A stretch of 64,000 bases of DNA from an uncultured Pseudomonadales bacterium (GCA_943788895.1 CALSRZ010000002.1:62001-126000); one strand, 5' to 3'; shown: positions 1 to 9,620, counted from the stretch's first letter. Numbers and translations are program-made. Notes: generated from the sequence alone by a model not told the origin.

Positions 1-2
1 AA

Positions 3-2024
3 CGCGAGCGTGAGATTCGCGCCTTTATACCCGAAGAATACTGGACTGTTCAGGCCGATCTTGAAGCCAATGCTGATCGCGATGCAGACGCCGCAGATCA
101 AACCAAGATTCGCTTCGACGTCAAAAAACATCTTGGCAAAGCTTTTCGCCCGTCCAATAAGGCTCAGACCGATACCGCGCTGGCTGCACTGCAGACCTCC
201 GGTTACAGCGTTACCAAGCGTGAAGACAAGCCGACCTCATCCAAGCCATCTGCACCTTTTATTACCTCGACGCTTCAGCAAGCGGCGAGCACGCGACTGG
301 GCTTTGGCGTAAAGAAAACCATGATGATGGCTCAGCGTCTCTATGAAGCTGGCTATATCACCTATATGCGAACCGACTCGACCAACCTCAGTGAGGATGC
401 GGTCAATGCCTGTCGCGAATATATTAAAGTACGCCACGGCGATCGCTACCTGCCCGAAGAGCCCAAGGTCTATGGCAGTAAGTCGGGTGCCCAGGAAGCG
501 CACGAAGCGATCCGCCCCTCGAATATTGATATAGCGCCCGGCAGTCTCGGCGATATGGAAGTTGATGCACGCAAACTCTATCAGTTGATCTGGCAGCAGT
601 TTGTCGCCTGCCAGATGACCCCAGCACAGTTTACCGCCACATCAATCACGGTTACCGCCGGTGACTATGAGATGGTCGCCAAAGGCCGTGTAACTCGCTT
701 TGATGGTTATCTGGCGGTGATGCCAGCCAGCCGCAAGAATGATGATGACGGCGAGCTGCCCGATCTTCAAAAAGGCGATCAGATGAATATGTTGGTGCTT
801 ATACCACAGCAGCATTTCACCAAGCCAATCGCGCGATTCTCTGAAGCCTCACTGGTAAAAGAACTGGAAAAGCGCGGTATAGGTCGACCCTCGACTTACG
901 CAGCGATTATTTCCACCATCCAGGATCGCGGCTATGTGCGCATTGAGAACAAGCGTATCTTTGCCGAGAAGATCGGCGATGTGGTCACCGACCGTTTAAG
1001 TGAGAACTTTAACGACCTAATGGATTATGGCTTTACCGCCACCATGGAAGAGCACCTCGATGAGATTGCCAGCGGCACCCTCAAGTGGAAAGATTTGCTC
1101 AATCGTTTTTACCGCGACTTTAGCCAGAAAGTTGAAAGTGCTAAAGAAGCCGATGCTGGTATGCGTCCAAATACCCCCACTGAGACCGATATTGCCTGTA
1201 CTCTGTGTGGGCGTCCAATGATGATTCGCACCGCCGGTACCGGCGTATTTCTCGGCTGTTCAGGCTATGCCTTGCCGCCAAAAGAGCGCTGCAAGCAGAC
1301 CATCAATCTCACCCCTGGTGATGAAGCGGTCAATATCGACGAAGATGATGAAGCCGAATCCAAGCTGTTGATGCACAAGCATCGCTGCAAAATCTGTAAC
1401 ACCTCGATGGACAGCTACCTGATCGATGAAAAGCGCAAGCTGCATGTCTGCGGTAACAACCCGGACTGTAGTGGCTTTGAAGTAGAAGAGGGGCAGTATG
1501 TTATCAAGGGCTACGAGGGCCCGGTTCTGGAATGTGATAAATGTTCCAGCGAGATGCAGCTTAAAACTGGCCGCTTTGGTAAGTATTTCGGCTGTACCGG
1601 CGAGACCGCTCCCGGAGAGCCCTGTAAAAATACCCGCAAATTACTCCGCAGTGGCGAAGCCGCACCACCGAAGGTCGACCCCATCGCCATGCCTGAACTG
1701 CGCTGCTTGAAAGTCGAAGATCACTATGTGTTGCGCGATGGTGCATCCGGTCTGTTCCTAGCCGCCAGCCAGTTTCCCAAGCACCGTGAAACTCGTGCGC
1801 CAACGGTTCAGGAACTGCTGCCCTACAAAGATCAGATTGATCAAAAGTATCAGTTCTTGCTGAAAGCACCGCAGACAGATCCCGATGGTCTGCCGACCAT
1901 TGTGCGCTATAGCAGAAAGACCAAAGAGCAGTATGTGCGCAGTGAAAAGGATGGCAAGCCTTCAGGCTGGAGTGCGTTTTACAATAAAGGAAAGTGGGTC
2001 GCTGCAGAAAAGGGCAGTAAGTAA
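3..2024 (+). CDS. topA: DNA topoisomerase I (5' truncated by window edge)
   Basis: Type IA topoisomerase that relaxes negative supercoils behind RNA polymerase and replication forks. The reading frame is open from base 3, so the N-terminal TOPRIM part lies outside the window. The active-site tyrosine sits in the motif [10 protein letters not shown] (Tyr codon at 363-365). It is followed by the central GIGRPSTYA region and three C-terminal four-cysteine zinc ribbons (CTLCGRP..., CKICNTS..., CDKCSSE...). The TAA stop at 2022-2024 lies 4 bases before the GTG of the next gene, suggesting co-transcription. Identity is certain; only the start is missing. Confidence 0.97.
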   Translation, partial: REREIRAFIPEEYWTVQADLEANADRDADAADQTKIRFDVKKHLGKAFRPSNKAQTDTALAALQTSGYSVTKREDKPTSSKPSAPFITSTLQQAASTRLGFGVKKTMMMAQRLYEAGYITYMRTDSTNLSEDAVNACREYIKVRHGDRYLPEEPKVYGSKSGAQEAHEAIRPSNIDIAPGSLGDMEVDARKLYQLIWQQFVACQMTPAQFTATSITVTAGDYEMVAKGRVTRFDGYLAVMPASRKNDDDGELPDLQKGDQMNMLVLIPQQHFTKPIARFSEASLVKELEKRGIGRPSTYAAIISTIQDRGYVRIENKRIFAEKIGDVVTDRLSENFNDLMDYGFTATMEEHLDEIASGTLKWKDLLNRFYRDFSQKVESAKEADAGMRPNTPTETDIACTLCGRPMMIRTAGTGVFLGCSGYALPPKERCKQTINLTPGDEAVNIDEDDEAESKLLMHKHRCKICNTSMDSYLIDEKRKLHVCGNNPDCSGFEVEEGQYVIKGYEGPVLECDKCSSEMQLKTGRFGKYFGCTGETAPGEPCKNTRKLLRSGEAAPPKVDPIAMPELRCLKVEDHYVLRDGASGLFLAASQFPKHRETRAPTVQELLPYKDQIDQKYQFLLKAPQTDPDGLPTIVRYSRKTKEQYVRSEKDGKPSGWSAFYNKGKWVAAEKGSK

Positions 2025-2028
2025 AGCA

Positions 2029-2532
2029 GTGGTTACAACCTATCTTTCAGCGGTAAATCAAAAGCTGTTGTTTGCGCGACAGCTTTTATCTTATGTCTCT
2101 GAGGCCAATCCTAAAAAGACTCAGCACAGCACAGTCCTGACCCAGTCAGTGGCTGTTCAGTTGCATCAGGCCTGGTTGTGGCACTGCCGCAATATCGCCG
2201 AAAATTACAAGTTGCAGGAGCTCGAGGCTGTCGACTGCGCCAATACTCTGGTTGAATTGTTGGCCGCACAGGGCAAGACGCCCGGCGAAGCCACAGAGCT
2301 GCAGAACCTGCAAAACGATCCCCACTCCTGGCTCAGTGAGCTGCTTAAAGCCCATCACTATATTTATCGACTGCCAACGGTTCGCAAGGCCGAGATGGAT
2401 GTGGATCGCTTGCCGATGATTTCACTCGACGCCCCTGAAGCGGTTGATTGGAGTCTTGAACGCGCCGAGTTATGGCTGAGTAATATGCAGGAATTGGTCG
2501 AGAGACAACGCGAGATGATGGTCGAGTTTTAA
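2029..2532 (+). CDS. DUF6586 family protein
   Basis: Small soluble protein of about 167 residues, mostly helical, with no catalytic motif I can name. I place the start at GTG 2029, four bases after the topA stop, because the protein from VVTTYLSAVNQ onward looks like the family. The longer open frame reaching back into topA is only an overlapping frame. A DUF6586 gene directly after topA is the arrangement I recall from Pseudomonas (near PA3010). Function unknown; the family assignment is from memory of sequence and context. Confidence 0.75.
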   Translation: MVTTYLSAVNQKLLFARQLLSYVSEANPKKTQHSTVLTQSVAVQLHQAWLWHCRNIAENYKLQELEAVDCANTLVELLAAQGKTPGEATELQNLQNDPHSWLSELLKAHHYIYRLPTVRKAEMDVDRLPMISLDAPEAVDWSLERAELWLSNMQELVERQREMMVEF

Positions 2533-2655
2533 TAATCTTCAGGCAAACGGTTAACAGCACCTGCCGCAACTGCTAAACTTTCACCCCTAGAACAAGATAT
2601 GTAAACCAACTATCCCCGGTTATTTCCCGGTTAATGATAAACAGAGAAATTATTT

Positions 2656-2868
2656 ATGCCCCTAGCAGAATTCGAATTAGTTATGTTGGAAAGTGGTGAA
2701 GTTGCCCTGCAGCGCGCTGGTTCTGACGAGACTCTGGTGCGTATCAACTTTGCACCTGAAGTGCTGACCTATCTGGATGGCAGGCATGTCGAAGTGGCCA
2801 AGACCATGATGGATGCCGGTCTGCAAAAAGCTTTTGATGTGGGTGAAGAACCGGTTCCTCAAGTCTGA
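2656..2868 (+). CDS. conserved hypothetical protein, 70 aa
   Basis: Short acidic soluble protein beginning MPLAEFELVML and ending EEPVPQV. No signal peptide, membrane segment or metal motif is visible. The ATG follows an AGAGAAATTATTT leader with a weak purine-rich site. It lies between the DUF6586 gene and a ferredoxin-like gene on the same strand, a topA-lexA interval that holds small hypothetical genes in relatives. Codon use resembles its neighbours, so it is probably real. I do not recognise a function. Confidence 0.7.
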   Translation: MPLAEFELVMLESGEVALQRAGSDETLVRINFAPEVLTYLDGRHVEVAKTMMDAGLQKAFDVGEEPVPQV

Positions 2869-2935
2869 GGGTGGCGAGACCAAGTCCCATACTCTGCACT
2901 AAGTACATTAGCCTCATTTGGCAGCGCCTAATTAA

Positions 2936-3298
2936 ATGATTTCCGACGATATTCTTAATCACCTCAGCGAACAGCGCAAACTCAGCAGCTACAGGCAGCA
3001 CCTATTTCTGTGCACCGCTGGAAAGTGCGCGCCTCAGGGCGCTGCGGATCAGTCATGGGAATATTTAAAGCGTCGTATCAAAGAGCTTGAGCTCTACGAT
3101 GTGGAGGAGGGGGTTTACAGATCCAAGGCCGACTGTCTGCGTATCTGTGCCCAGGGGCCGATTATGGTCAGCTACCCCGATGGCACCTGGTACCATAGCT
3201 GCACACCGGAAGTGATAGAGCGTATTTTGCAAGAACATGTAATCGGTGGAATACCGGTTGCAGATTACAGTTTTGCGACCAACCCAATGCAGGGTTGA
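2936..3298 (+). CDS. thioredoxin-like [2Fe-2S] ferredoxin-type protein
   Basis: 120-residue soluble protein of the thioredoxin-fold [2Fe-2S] ferredoxin group (NuoE-like / Shethna type). The cluster ligands are visible as [15 protein letters not shown] near residues 26-31 and [12 protein letters not shown] near residues 70-74, giving the spacing C-x4-C ... C-x3-[14 protein letters not shown] follows, as in family members. Such proteins are small electron carriers; the partner here is unknown. It ends 17 bases before the convergent lexA stop. Confidence 0.85.
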   Translation: MISDDILNHLSEQRKLSSYRQHLFLCTAGKCAPQGAADQSWEYLKRRIKELELYDVEEGVYRSKADCLRICAQGPIMVSYPDGTWYHSCTPEVIERILQEHVIGGIPVADYSFATNPMQG

Positions 3299-3314
3299 TT
3301 GAGGCTGTTAGCAG

Positions 3315-3921
3315 CTACATTGCGACTCGAACTACACCCACCGCAAGACCTTCAATCGAAAACTCCTGAGCGCGTAAATCCACTACTATAGGTGAGTAAT
3401 CGCGATTTTCCGGCAGCAGCTGTATCTCGTGTTTACGGCTGGTGTGCTTAAGTCTTTTCACGGTTACCTCACCGTCAACCCGGGCTACCACAATCTGCTG
3501 ATTTTCAGCGGTTGGCTGCTGGTGAACCGCGAGCAGGTCGCCATCCATAATGCCGACATCCATCATGCTCTGTCCCTGAACGCGCAAGAAGTAATCGGCG
3601 TGGGGCTGGAAGGTACTTGAAGGAACCTCCTGATAATCTTCAATATGTTGCTCGGATAAAATCGGCTCGCCGGCGGCGACGCTGCCAACAATTGGAATCC
3701 CTGAATACTGCTCAACAATTCGAATGCCTCGCGAGGCACCGGGAATCATCTCGATCACGCCTTTGCGGGCCAGAGCGCGCAAGTGATCTTCAGCTGCATT
3801 GGCTGAACGAAAACCCAGTGTTTTGAGCAATCTCGGCACGGGTTGGCGGGTAGCCGGTCTCGTCGAGATTGTCGCGAATCAGGTCAAAGATTTGTTGCTG
3901 TCGGGCAGTTAGACGTTCCAT
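3315..3921 (-). CDS. lexA: LexA repressor (reading frame broken by one surplus base)
   Basis: SOS-response repressor and self-cleaving serine protease. From ATG 3921 the minus strand encodes the winged-helix start ([15 protein letters not shown], then [12 protein letters not shown]). The frame then shifts at the A run corresponding to plus bases 3821-3824. After removing one base it resumes as [20 protein letters not shown] and runs to the end. The Ala-Gly cleavage site (VAAGEP), the nucleophile in QGQSMMDVG and the lysine in VTVKRLK are all intact. Read literally, the ATG frame stops after about 46 codons and a GTG at 3839 could start a headless protein lacking DNA-binding helices. A sequence error is more likely. 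A perfect SOS box lies upstream. Confidence 0.9.
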
Positions 3922-3944
3922 AGGGCTTTCCTCAAAACAGTTAC

Positions 3945-3960
3945 CTGTAATTATATACAG
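3945..3960. promoter_or_regulatory. SOS box (LexA operator) upstream of lexA
   Basis: CTGTAATTATATACAG matches the gammaproteobacterial LexA consensus CTGT-N8-ACAG exactly, with an AT-rich spacer. It lies 24 bases upstream of the lexA ATG and about 54 bases upstream of the divergent LOG-family gene at 4014. It should mediate lexA autoregulation and may also affect the divergent gene. Confidence 0.9.
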
Positions 3961-4013
3961 TAATCGCTGTTGCGCAAGTTAAACTATGTTTAAGGTAAAC
4001 AAAAGGAATTTTT

Positions 4014-4689
4014 ATGCTTGAATCAAAGGTGCAGGAAGCTTGGAGAGTACTGCGTATACAGTCTGAATTAGTCGATGGTACAGATAAATTATTAAAGCTG
4101 GGTGTTGCGGTAACCGTGTTTGGCGGCGCCAGGCTGGATGAGGGGAATCGCTACTACCGTCAGGCTGAGGAGCTTGGGCAAGCTGTTGGGTGAGGAGCAG
4201 ATTCCGGTAATCACCGGAGGCGGCCCAGGTATTATGGAGGGCGCTAATCGCGGCTGTTTTGCCACACCGACGCCTTCAGTGGGGTTAAATATTGATCTGC
4301 CTTTTGAGCAGGCACCAAATCCCTATCAGGATATCGGTCTCGACTTCCGCTACTTTTTTGTCCGTAAATACCTGTTTGTAAAACACGCGGTTGGCTTTGT
4401 TATTTTTCCCGGTGGCTTTGGTACTCTGGATGAGTTGTTCGAGGCGCTGACGCTGGTGCAAACCCGTAAAGTTGAGGCCTTTCCTATAGTATTGGTCGGC
4501 GTTTCTTTTTGGAGTGGGCTTATTGAGTGGATGCAGCAGCGGATGATCGCGGAAGGCTGTATTACTGAATCTGAGCTCAACCTTTTTGAAATTGTCGATG
4601 ATGCCGGCGAGGCGGCCAAAGTGATACTGCGGCACATTCGTATGAGTGAGCGCATGGGTGAGAATTTGGATCTGGAAGAGCCCGATTGA
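4014..4689 (+). CDS. LOG-family (TIGR00730) nucleotide hydrolase, frame broken by one surplus base
   Basis: Rossmann-fold protein of the lysine-decarboxylase-like LOG family; many members hydrolyse nucleoside 5'-monophosphates to release the base. Both family motifs are present: GGGPGIMEGANRG and PGGFGTLDELFE. The start is ATG 4014, after AAAAGGAA. The N-terminal part (VAVTVFGGARLDEGNRYYRQ, AEELG) is read in one frame up to the GGG at 4176-4178. Dropping one G continues into KLLGEEQIPVITGGG. Without correction there is a stop at 4191, and only a TTG-initiated 189-residue fragment from 4120 remains. The neighbouring lexA and nagZ genes show the same kind of defect. Confidence 0.85.
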
Positions 4690-4694
4690 GTTGT

Positions 4695-4719
4695 GCAGTG
4701 CTGCTGGTGGCAGCACTGC
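4695..4719 (+). terminator. hairpin after the LOG-family gene, possible terminator
   Basis: Perfect 10-bp stem GCAGTGCTGC / GCAGCACTGC with a TGGTG loop, six bases after the stop codon. The following bases are only moderately T-rich (TTGTTGAGTTGGAGCTTTTT), so intrinsic termination is plausible but not certain. Confidence 0.5.
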
Positions 4720-4789
4720 TTGTTGAGTTGGAGCTTTTTAGTAGAGACTCTTTAATAAGGCTCTTTTATAAGATAGCTTAGTCGAACAG

Positions 4790-5155
4790 TTAAAATTCAT
4801 CCCAGCCAAATAGATAGTCAGCGGCTTTAATAGTGTCCATAGAGCTGCTATCTGGATTGGGCATTACTATATTGTCACCGAACATCAGTGAATCTGCGCC
4901 TATGCCAATTGCACTGCGCCAATCCTCTGGTGCGCGGGCGGGAACAACAACCATCTGTGACCAGTCATCAAAGCTTATTACATCCAGTCCGCTGTTTTCA
5001 TCACTGCCGCCGCTATACGTGCCATTTTCATAAGTGGGATCTGCATAACGGATATCGATAAGGGCTGAATATTCATCAACTGCGATGACTTCAAAGAGTC
5101 TTTTTTCAGCTATATTTTGGTACCACTGATTGATAGTAGGAACACTTTTACCCAT
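4790..5155 (-). CDS. DUF6763-like hypothetical protein, 121 aa
   Basis: Acidic soluble protein (MGKSVPTINQWYQNI..., ends LFGWDEF). The segment FEVIAVDEYSALIDIRYADPT resembles the core of small gammaproteobacterial DUF6763 proteins, in which an acidic FEVVAVDE-type strand precedes an IEIQY strand. That match is from memory. The start is well defined: a near-perfect Shine-Dalgarno (GAAGGAGGTGAAAG, plus 5156-5169) sits just before ATG 5155, unusually strong for this window. No function can be assigned. Confidence 0.7.
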   Translation of the reverse strand: MGKSVPTINQWYQNIAEKRLFEVIAVDEYSALIDIRYADPTYENGTYSGGSDENSGLDVISFDDWSQMVVVPARAPEDWRSAIGIGADSLMFGDNIVMPNPDSSSMDTIKAADYLFGWDEF

Positions 5156-5460
5156 CTTTCACCTCCTTCTTCGAAACCGAAAATATCACTTTATTGCTCA
5201 GCCTGCATGGCGCTGATTTTTGCTTTTGATTATCCAGTTGCGAGAATAAGCAAAAGCTCTGGTTGAACTATTACTGATAACTAACTGGAAAATAAAAGGA
5301 TAATTTTTAACTTTAGATAAGCGTTTTTCAGGTAAAATTTCTTTATGGAATAGCGCGGCTTTGTGAAAGAATAAACTTGTCTAAAAACTGACTGAAACTT
5401 TTTAGCCAACAGCTTTTTGTTTGATAATTAACCCGGTACTCAAACCTGTCTCTGGAAACT
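5156..5460. other. AT-rich intergenic region between DUF6763-like gene and nagZ
   Basis: About 300 bases without a credible gene. Its left edge is the strong ribosome-binding site of the leftward gene; the rest should hold the divergent promoters. I see no tRNA, strong terminator or clear operator. Confidence 0.5.
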
Positions 5461-6482
5461 ATGATGCCCAATAAATTACACGGACGACTAATGCTCGATC
5501 TTGGCTGGCACAGTCGTTGGCTGAGGATGAAGTGGAACTACTGCAAAACCCCCAGGTGGGCGGGGTTATCCTGTTTGCCCGCAATGTGCAGAGCCGCGAG
5601 CAGGTTGCGGCGCTGGTGGCGCAGATAAGAGCGGTAGCCGCACATCTGTTGATTGCGGTTGACCAGGAGGGCGGTCGGGTGCGTAGATTCCGCGAGGGGT
5701 TTAGTCCACTGCCTGCCATGCAACAGTTGGGTGATCTCTGTTTAAAGGATAGAGAGGCCGGGCTGGCTCTAAGTCGCGATACAGGCTGGTTGATGGCTGC
5801 TGAAGTGATTGCCTGCGGGCTGGATATCAGCTTTGCCCCGGTACTGGATGTGGATCGCGATACCAGCAGCATTATTGGCGACAGGGCATTTTCTGATCAG
5901 CCGCAGCTGGTTATAGATGTCGCAGCTGCGTTTATTCAGGGTATGAACGAAGCCGGAATGGCGGCGACTGGCAAGCACTTTCCCGGCCATGGCGGTATTT
6001 TTGCCGACAGCCATCTCGAGGCACCAGTCGATCAGCGTGACTGGCAGCAGCTTTGGGAACACGATCTGCGGCCCTTTGTCGCGCTCTGTCCGGCGCTGGG
6101 TGGCATTATGCCAGCGCATATAACCTTTCCTGCGATTGACCCGGACTCGGTGGGCTTTTCACCTTTTTGGTTGCGCGAGATTCTCCGCGACAAACTCGGC
6201 TTTAGCGGCGTGATCTTCAGCGATGATCTGGCCATGAAGGGTGCCGATGTGGCCGGTGGCTATCAGCGCAAGGCTGAGCTTGCCCTGCAGGCTGGTTGCG
6301 ATATGATTTTGGTCTGTAATGATCGCAGTGGGGCGCTTGAGGTTTTGGACTATATGGACGCAGAGAAAATTTCTGGCAGTAAAAGAATAGGCGCTATGCT
6401 CAGAACAAAATCTACCCCCTGGCTAGAACTAGAGAATGATGCGCGAAGAGTTGATACCATAGCGCGTCTTAAAAAATTATAA
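5461..6482 (+). CDS. nagZ: beta-N-acetylhexosaminidase NagZ (N-terminal frame disturbed)
   Basis: Cytoplasmic family-3 glycosidase that removes GlcNAc from anhydromuropeptides in peptidoglycan recycling. Clear signatures are VDQEGGRVRRFR, the catalytic-loop motif TGKHFPGHGG and the SDDLAMKGA segment carrying the nucleophile aspartate. The ATG pair at 5461/5464 gives the expected MPNKLHGRLMLDL. The next bases need two surplus Gs removed (near 5503-5504 and 5519-5520) to read AGTVVAEDEVELLQNPQVGG. A TTG at 5517 opens the uninterrupted remainder but would omit the first barrel strand. The nagZ-to-mfd order agrees with the Pseudomonas-like neighbourhood. Confidence 0.9.
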
Positions 6483-6516
6483 GTAATCAATAACAGGTTA
6501 AACAATAGGTCGCGTA

Positions 6517-7633
6517 ATGGGCAAAGTAGAAAGCTGGTTGGTCAATTTAACAGGTGAGCAATATCTATGGATGCTTGAGCTTATTTCTGATTGTGGTTGT
6601 CGCTCTAAGTCTTGGTTATCTGGTCAATCGGATTATCGACAGACTTGAAGTGCACACCGCAAAAACCCTGACGGTCTGGGACGATGCCTTAATTGAGGCG
6701 TGCCGCAAGCCACTGATTTGGCTGGTGTGGATTCTGGGTATTAACTTTGCCGCCGGTATTGCCGCGCAAAAGATGGACTCCGGTCTCTATGCGCTGGTGG
6801 ATCCGATCAATCGCATTGCCTTGATCTTCCTCGGCTCGCTATTCTTAACCAACTTTATCAGGCGTGCCGAACGCAATCTGGTTCATCCCGACTATATCTC
6901 CAAGCCACTGGATGCAACCACGGTTCGCGCCGTTGGTAAGCTGTTGCGCGCGGCGGTGATTATTACTGCGGTGCTGATTGCTATGCAGCTGTTTGGCTAC
7001 AGTATCTCTGGGTTACTGGCCTTTGGTGGCATTGGCGGTATCGCTATGGGTTTTGCCGCAAAAGACCTGCTGGCAAATTTCTTTGGCGGCCTGATGATCT
7101 ATCTGGATCGCCCATTCTCTGTGGGTGACTGGGTGCGCTCACCGGATAAAGAAATTGAAGGCACAGTTGAAGATATCGGCTGGCGACTGACTCGGATTCG
7201 CACCTTTGATAAGCGCCCGCTGTATATTCCCAATGCGGTGTTCGCCAATATTTCCGTGGAGAACCCCTCGCGGATGAGCAACCGCCGAATCTATGAAACC
7301 CTGGGTATTCGCTACGACGACCTGCACAAGATGGATGCCATTGCCGATCAGGTAAAAACCATGTTGAGCGAGCACCCGGCGATCGATACCAATTTAATTA
7401 TGATGGTCAACTTCAATAAGTTTGCCGCCAGCTCGCTGGACTTTTTTATCTATGTGTTTACCAAGACCACCGACTGGGCTGAGTATCATGTGATCAAACA
7501 GGATGTGCTGTTAAAAGTCGCGGCTATTATTGAAGCCAACCAGGCCGAGATCGCCTTCCCGACATCCACATTGCAAGTGCCCAATGGCATTGAGCTCAGC
7601 GGCAATCTGAATGCTGTGGAAAAGCAGCAGTAG
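6517..7633 (+). CDS. MscS-family mechanosensitive channel (start region frameshifted)
   Basis: Small-conductance mechanosensitive ion channel of the YnaI/YbdG-like type in the inner membrane. It has N-terminal membrane helices, then the pore-lining segment GLLAFGGIGGIAMGFAAKDL (about residues 150-170), then the beta domain FFGGLMIYLDRPFSVGDWV and the cytosolic cage. The likely start ATG 6517 encodes MGKVESWLVNLTGEQYLWM. It reaches the main frame only if one T of the TTT near 6583-6585 is removed, giving ELILIVVVALSLGYLVNRI. GTG 6554 opens the remaining 359-residue frame. The position after nagZ on the same strand allows co-transcription. Confidence 0.85.
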
Positions 7634-7820
7634 GCGGCACTAGCGGCACAGATAAAATATGGAATAGTCGGCAAAGATTGGCTACAGTTTTAAAGGAGCT
7701 AAATAACAACAGGGATGAAAGAGGGATTGCATAGGCCTAAATGATTTAGGTGCAGGATAAGGAGATCATGTCATGGATTTGACGAATTTTTTTAAGCAGG
7801 TAGACGCCTGCCTTTTTTTG

Positions 7821-7928
7821 GCTCAGGGCTTTTGTTTCGCTCAGGGCTTTTGTTTCGCTCAGGGCTTTTGTTCCGCTCAAGGCTGTTATTCCGCTCAGGG
7901 CTTTTGTTCTGCTCAAGGCTGTTTCCCC
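7821..7928. repeat. 18-bp minisatellite, six tandem copies
   Basis: Six consecutive 18-base units based on GCTCAGGGCTTTTGTTTC, the first two identical and the rest drifting by 1-6 bases. A degenerate seventh begins at 7929. Because 18 is divisible by three, every frame reads as a six-residue repeat (AQGFCF, FRSGLL; KSPERN on the minus strand). It sits between a good ribosome-binding site (AAGGAG at 7758-7763, ATG 7773) and the first convincing codon of the membrane protein at 7952. Confidence 0.85.
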
Positions 7929-7951
7929 GCTCGCGGCACTGGGTGTCGCAA

Positions 7952-8932
7952 ATGATCCAAACCCTAGTGCGTGCGTTACTAGTACTGATTGTGGTCAATG
8001 CCTGGTTTCTGCTCGGCATCGTGGTTTGCGACTATCTGTTTGGTAATCTTCTCGGTTTATTCACCACTTCGATATACAGTCAGGCATGGGCTATTTTGCT
8101 GCTGGTGGCACTTTCATTTTCTCCGCCCTTAAAGGCCACACAGCTAAATATTAAACAGTGGTGCTCGACCACTGGTGTCGGAATTTACCTGATTGGATCT
8201 CTGGTTAGGTATCAGGCTATTGCGGCACGAATTCTGCACAGTCTGTATATCAATCTCTATTTGCTCGCCGATGTGGTTTTCTGTGTCGGTGCGCCGCTGC
8301 TGATTATCACTGCGACCGCTGGCTGGTGGCTGCTTGAAGAGGTCAGCTATGTGGCTCTGCTCGGATACTGCTGTTTGATTTCGGTGATTGTTTTTACCGG
8401 TTTCTACAGTAATCTGATGCGCTTATTATCTCTGGGTTACTTTTTTGGCTACTGGTTACTGTCTGAGGATATGCTGCTCTATTCATTCGCCGCACCAGCA
8501 CTGGTGCAGAAAAACATTGTTATTATGCTTAGCGATTCTGCCAATAGCTGGTTGCCGTTTGTTGGCCTGGTGTTGATTGTCTATCTGTTAGTGCGCAAGG
8601 GCAGTGCTGCTATTGATGTTGGTGCTGAGAGCAAGGCGGATGCAGCTGATTCACGGGGCTCCCTGGTTTCTTTTTCAGCGCTATCCAGATTATTTTCCAA
8701 GCCCCTTAACCGTCAATTATTTGGCAACTACCTGTCACTGTTTTGCCTGCTGATGGCTGCACCTCTGGGTATATTGTTGCTTAATAGTATTATTACTTAT
8801 CTCAATCCCCATGTTCTGTTTGCCGGCTTTGCAATCTGGATAATGGACAGGCTCTGGCAGTCAGATGTGGCTGATGAACCGGCCTTATCCACGGATTTTC
8901 GATATTTTGCCAATCTGATCTGGAAGCACTAG
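7952..8932 (+). CDS. hypothetical polytopic membrane protein
   Basis: About 326 residues with at least seven hydrophobic segments (for example ALLVLIVVNAWFLLGIVV at the N-terminus and LFCLLMAAPLGILLLNSII near the C-terminus). It should be an inner-membrane protein. I do not recognise the family. The frame stays open upstream through the 18-bp repeat to 7832, but the repeat-encoded FRSGLL stretch is unlikely to be a natural N-terminus. ATG 7952 (MIQTLVRALLV) is my choice, although its ribosome-binding site is weak. A better-placed RBS precedes ATG 7773 in another frame, so the true start may involve the repeat or a frame error in the T7 run at 7813-7819. Confidence 0.6.
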   Translation: MIQTLVRALLVLIVVNAWFLLGIVVCDYLFGNLLGLFTTSIYSQAWAILLLVALSFSPPLKATQLNIKQWCSTTGVGIYLIGSLVRYQAIAARILHSLYINLYLLADVVFCVGAPLLIITATAGWWLLEEVSYVALLGYCCLISVIVFTGFYSNLMRLLSLGYFFGYWLLSEDMLLYSFAAPALVQKNIVIMLSDSANSWLPFVGLVLIVYLLVRKGSAAIDVGAESKADAADSRGSLVSFSALSRLFSKPLNRQLFGNYLSLFCLLMAAPLGILLLNSIITYLNPHVLFAGFAIWIMDRLWQSDVADEPALSTDFRYFANLIWKH

Positions 8933-9020
8933 CGAGAGTTTAAATGCTCTTGAGTTAATTCTTTCCCGGGTAGAGCTTTGCTCTATAATTCCGGCCTTAT
9001 TATTTATCGAGGTTTGTGTT

Positions 9021-9620
9021 TTGCTCAAGGTCTTACTTTCACTATCAGTTCCCGCTCTATGCACTATTCTACTCACTGGCTGTCTGGGTTCGCCGCAAGG
9101 GGTGGTGGCTATTGATGGTTTTGATAAGCAGCGCTATCTGGGTCGCTGGTATGAGGTGGCGCGCCTCGACCACTCTTTTGAGCGCGGGCTTAGCAATGTG
9201 ACGGCAGATTATTCAATTCGCGAAGATGGTGGGATCAGGGTGATCAACCGTGGCTATTCAATGCAAGAGGCTGCCTGGCAGGAAGCGGAGGGCAGGGCCT
9301 ATTTTATTGACGATGAGCAGCGCGGGCATTTAAAGGTTTCATTTTTCGGTCCCTTTTACGGCTCGTATATTATTTTTGAAATGGATAAGCTGGATTATCA
9401 ATACGCCTTTGTTGCCGGTAATAGTACCGACTATCTCTGGCTGTTGGCGAGAACTCCAACCATTGATCCTGAGTTGCGCGAGCACTTTATAAAGCGGGTT
9501 GGTGAGCTGGGTTTTAACCCGGGGGCGTTAATCTTTGTGGACCAAGCTTTTTATGGGCCACAGGCGCTTAATGGGCCACAGGCCGCGCCTAATGGGCCGC
9601 AGGCGCTTCTAGTAAATTAA
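9021..9620 (+). CDS. blc: outer-membrane lipoprotein lipocalin (Blc family)
   Basis: Bacterial lipocalin, a membrane-anchored beta-barrel that binds lipids such as lysophospholipids. A lipoprotein signal ends at LLTGC (Cys21), followed by the lipocalin signature YLGRWYEVARLDHSFERG and late strands (DYLWLLARTPTIDP). I use TTG 9021, after CGAGG, because it gives the complete signal peptide. The C-terminus carries an added tail of three imperfect GPQALN/GPQAAPN/GPQALL repeats, which I do not recall from Blc proteins. It probably arose by local DNA duplication (9556-9612). Confidence 0.9.
   Translation: MLKVLLSLSVPALCTILLTGCLGSPQGVVAIDGFDKQRYLGRWYEVARLDHSFERGLSNVTADYSIREDGGIRVINRGYSMQEAAWQEAEGRAYFIDDEQRGHLKVSFFGPFYGSYIIFEMDKLDYQYAFVAGNSTDYLWLLARTPTIDPELREHFIKRVGELGFNPGALIFVDQAFYGPQALNGPQAAPNGPQALLVN

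Noticed and set aside
3821..6590. Programmed ribosomal frameshifting in lexA, LOG, nagZ and mscS
   Set aside because: No shared slippery heptamer or downstream structure, and these families are not known to use it.
7821..7928. Short direct repeats as a CRISPR array
   Set aside because: The units are contiguous 18-mers with no spacers, and no cas genes are nearby.
7773..7955. 60-codon cysteine-rich frame with a good ribosome-binding site
   Set aside because: Its sequence is only the translated minisatellite; kept as an open question about the start of the next gene rather than as a protein.
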